Of a DNA stretch of 6,472 nt, positions 4,917-6,472 are shown piece after piece. The position numbers were made by a program, and so were the translations under genes. The notes beneath the pieces are model-generated. The model searched no databases. It saw only the letters and a list, made by a program, of their open reading frames with translations, and was not told the DNA's origin. The number at the start of each line of letters is the position of its first letter. The stretch's first letter is position 1. The DNA is from JAKFDK01 sp036676195 (lineage in GTDB: Bacteria > Bacillota > Sulfobacillia > Symbiobacteriales > ZC4RG38): positions 1 through 6,472 of the forward strand of contig JAKFDK010000030.1 of NCBI GenBank assembly GCA_036676195.1, in the 5' to 3' direction.

Positions 4917-6020
4917 TTACCGGATGGCCAGTTCTGTTTCCAGGTCAAACAGGTGCATTTTCCCGGTGTCCAGGACGACCTCCATCTGGGCGCCCGTTTG
5001 CACCCGGACGTGCGGCTTTGTCCGTACCGTCAGGGTATGATCACCGGAACGAACATACAGGTAGACCTCCGCTCCCAGCGGCTCCACTACTTCCACCGTG
5101 GTCCGGACCTTGGTACCAGGGTATTCAGCCACTGCACCGGGATCGGCCTCAATGTCCTCAGGCCGGATGCCCAGGACGACCGGCTTCCCGATCAGAGGCC
5201 GGGCCTTTTGGGCTATCCCGCCGGGGATGGCAACGCGGAAGGTGCCGGCATCGAAAACCGGCCGCTGGTTCTCCTCGGTGAGCCTTCCACGCATAAAATT
5301 CATGGCCGGGGAACCAATAAAACTGGCCACAAACATGTTGCCGGGACGATCGTACAGTTCCTGCGGAGAAGCCACCTGCTGAATCAGACCGTCCTTCATG
5401 ACCACGATCCGGTCGCCCATGGTCATGGCTTCCACCTGGTCATGGGTGACGTAAATGGTGGTTGTTTGCAAGCGCTGGTGCAACTTGGACAGTTCAGTGC
5501 GCATCTGCACCCGCAGCTTGGCATCCAGATTCGACAGCGGTTCGTCCATCAGGAAGACCTGGGGGTCACGCACCATGGCCCGGCCCAGAGCCACGCGCTG
5601 ACGCTGCCCGCCGGAGAGTTCCCTGGGTTTACGGCCAAGCAGGTTGCTCAGCCCAAGGATCTCAGCAGTCTCCTTCACACGCCGGTTGATCTCGGCCCTG
5701 GGGATTTTTCGTAGTTTCAGGCCGAAGGCCATGTTCTCATAAACATTCATGTGCGGGTAGAGGGCATAATTCTGGAACACCATGGCGATATCCCGATCCT
5801 TCGGGGCCACGTCGTTGACCAGCCGCTCGCCGATGTAGATCTCGCCTTCTGAAATATCCTCCAGCCCGGCGATCATCCGCAGCGTCGTGGACTTGCCGCA
5901 CCCGGACGGGCCGACAAAAACAACGAACTCCCGGTCCTGAATCTCCAGGTCGAAATCGCGTACCGCCACCACGTTCCCGCCAAACCGCTTGCACACGTCT
6001 CTGAGCCAGACCTTCGCCAT
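4917..6020 (-). CDS. ugpC: ABC transporter ATP-binding protein, MalK/MsmK/UgpC type
   Basis: A 367-residue ATPase of the carbohydrate-uptake (CUT1) class, which binds the cytoplasmic face of sugar or glycerol-phosphate permeases and drives import. All ATPase motifs are intact: Walker A GPSGCGKST (37-45), Q-loop FQNYALYP (82-89, Q83), signature LSGGQ (135-139), Walker B VFLMDEP (155-161), D-loop SNLD (163-166) and H-loop VTHD (191-194, H193). The CUT1-type C-terminal region is present, with the linker FIGSPAMNFM (234-243), GIRPEDIE (284-291) and LGAEVYLYV (315-323), i.e. an OB-fold TOBE regulatory domain. Length is typical. ATG 6020 has only a weak GGCGG nearby and a GGGGAG about 14 bases away. 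No permease or binding-protein gene is adjacent, so it may be a shared ATPase like B. subtilis MsmX. The symbol is the usual family label; the substrate is not determined. Confidence 0.93.
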   Translation of the reverse strand: MAKVWLRDVCKRFGGNVVAVRDFDLEIQDREFVVFVGPSGCGKSTTLRMIAGLEDISEGEIYIGERLVNDVAPKDRDIAMVFQNYALYPHMNVYENMAFGLKLRKIPRAEINRRVKETAEILGLSNLLGRKPRELSGGQRQRVALGRAMVRDPQVFLMDEPLSNLDAKLRVQMRTELSKLHQRLQTTTIYVTHDQVEAMTMGDRIVVMKDGLIQQVASPQELYDRPGNMFVASFIGSPAMNFMRGRLTEENQRPVFDAGTFRVAIPGGIAQKARPLIGKPVVLGIRPEDIEADPGAVAEYPGTKVRTTVEVVEPLGAEVYLYVRSGDHTLTVRTKPHVRVQTGAQMEVVLDTGKMHLFDLETELAIR

Positions 6021-6125
6021 TTTCCGCCGAACACTCCCCTGGCCCCTTGAGCCCTGGCGTATTACGCGCTTGCGGCGCTACGACGCGGACACAGGTCCGT
6101 GCCGTGTGCAAAGGCTTCGGGGGCC

Positions 6126-6141
6126 AAAAGAGGTTTTCCTC
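6126..6141 (-). terminator. Weak terminator-like hairpin after the Pro/Arg-rich gene
   Basis: Reading the minus strand, GAGG-AAAA-CCTC followed by TTTT lies 20 bases after the stop at 6162. The stem is only 4 bp, so termination would be inefficient. The remainder of the 141-base gap (6021-6161) before the ABC ATPase gene shows no convincing promoter. Confidence 0.3.
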
Positions 6142-6161
6142 CCGTGCGAGCCAGAAAAGTG

Positions 6162-6472
6162 CTATTTGTCTTTCGGTCCCGACCGGCGCCGGACCGCCAC
6201 TCGCCGCTCCGCCTGCTGAGTCAGTTGGCGGAAGCTGCGTTCAACCTGCCGCTCCACGTCCTGCGGGCGCACGTTGCCCCCGCTGGAACGGCGGGGTGCT
6301 GAGTCAGCGCCGCGGGGTGCAGGGCCGGCCGGTCCACGTCTCGGGTTCTGTTCGGGCCGGATCCCGACCGGCCGGCTGCGCTGGGCGGACCCGGGTTTGC
6401 CGGCCGGACGCGGCGCTGGCTTGTCCGGGCGTGCCGCCGGGGTGGCCGGGCGTGCCGCCGGGGTGGCCGGGC
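6162..6472 (-). CDS. Pro/Arg/Ala-rich C-terminal tail of an unidentified protein (N-terminus outside window)
   Basis: A minus-strand frame enters from the right edge and ends at TAG 6162, giving the last 102 residues of a larger protein. The tail is low complexity and strongly basic. It opens with tandem PATPAAR heptads, continues as a Pro/Arg/Gly/Ala-rich disordered stretch (for example KPAPRPAGKPGS), and ends in a helical, charged segment (DVERQVERSFRQLTQQAERR) followed by a basic terminus RRRSGPKDK. No catalytic domain is visible and I cannot name the protein. That this is coding is inferred from the long uninterrupted frame, a repeat period of exactly 7 codons, and the coherent charged helix before the stop; other frames through it also stay open for some distance because of high GC. 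Such tails occur on nucleic-acid-binding and cell-surface or membrane-anchored proteins, but which applies here is unknown. Confidence 0.6.
   Translation of the reverse strand, partial: PATPAARPATPAARPDKPAPRPAGKPGSAQRSRPVGIRPEQNPRRGPAGPAPRGADSAPRRSSGGNVRPQDVERQVERSFRQLTQQAERRVAVRRRSGPKDK
6425..6472. repeat. 21-bp tandem repeat (two full copies plus a start of a third)
   Basis: Two identical 21-base units (6425-6445 and 6446-6466) are followed by six bases of a third at the window edge. The period equals seven codons and encodes PATPAAR heptads on the minus strand, so it is an in-frame coding minisatellite, probably continuing beyond the window. Confidence 0.85.

Noticed and set aside
4866..5714. 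Long plus-strand open frame of about 280 codons opposite the ABC ATPase gene
   Set aside because: It is antisense to an unmistakable ATPase with all motifs intact. Its translation is rich in His, Gly and Arg without a recognisable domain, as expected for a shadow of GC-rich coding sequence.
6056..6068. Near-palindrome GCGTATTACGC and TAATAC box as an ABC ATPase promoter or operator
   Set aside because: No -35-like hexamer lies 15-19 bases upstream, and a single 5-1-5 inverted repeat is expected by chance; too weak to list as a feature.
6425..6472. Tandem repeats as a CRISPR array
   Set aside because: The units are 21 bases, directly abutting with no spacers, and their period keeps a reading frame; this is a coding repeat.
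1..6472. A defence island, mobile element or other novel multi-gene system
   Set aside because: No transposase, integrase, nuclease, toxin-antitoxin pair, reverse transcriptase or att-like repeats are visible. Recognised genes are ordinary chromosomal families with uniform base and codon use.

Overview
The window is a GC-rich, gene-dense bacterial chromosome segment. Purine-rich ribosome binding sites of the AGGAGGG / GGGAGG type, frequent TTG and GTG starts, and the gene repertoire suggest a high-GC, probably clostridial or related Firmicute. The repertoire includes a DedA protein, an MsmK/UgpC-type ATPase and a small stress-protein-like ORF. The taxonomic guess is inference; no rRNA or other marker is present. 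No tRNA, rRNA, CRISPR array, insertion sequence or phage gene was seen. No stretch above about 180 bases lacks a gene.

Layout. An unrecognised helical protein runs off the left edge on the minus strand (1-587). Diverging from it is a 130-residue YflT-like or hypothetical protein (638-1030, plus). That gene converges with, and overlaps by 4 bases, a DedA-family membrane protein (1027-1626, minus). DedA and prs (ribose-phosphate pyrophosphokinase, 1765-2712, plus) diverge from a 138-base gap containing back-to-back promoter-like boxes. prs converges on a stand-alone NuoI-type two-cluster ferredoxin (2769-3416, minus), and the two share a perfect 11-bp hairpin that probably terminates both.

From 2769 to the right edge every gene is on the minus strand. 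In transcription order these are the Pro/Arg/Ala-rich C-terminus of a protein entering from the right (6472-6162), an MsmK/UgpC-like ABC ATPase without permease genes beside it (6020-4917), a two-domain GNAT acetyltransferase (4851-4045), an unrecognised 118-residue protein (3948-3592), and nuoI with its own TATAAT-like box. ATPase, GNAT and the 118-residue gene are spaced by 65 and 96 bases and may be co-transcribed.

Functionally this looks like ordinary housekeeping and accessory chromosome: PRPP supply, membrane maintenance, sugar-type transport energisation, electron transfer and acetylation. No pathway links the genes. I found no convincing evidence of a new multi-gene system. The most useful follow-ups are the three unrecognised proteins, the isolated nuoI, the non-canonical Prs motifs, and the orphan transporter ATPase.
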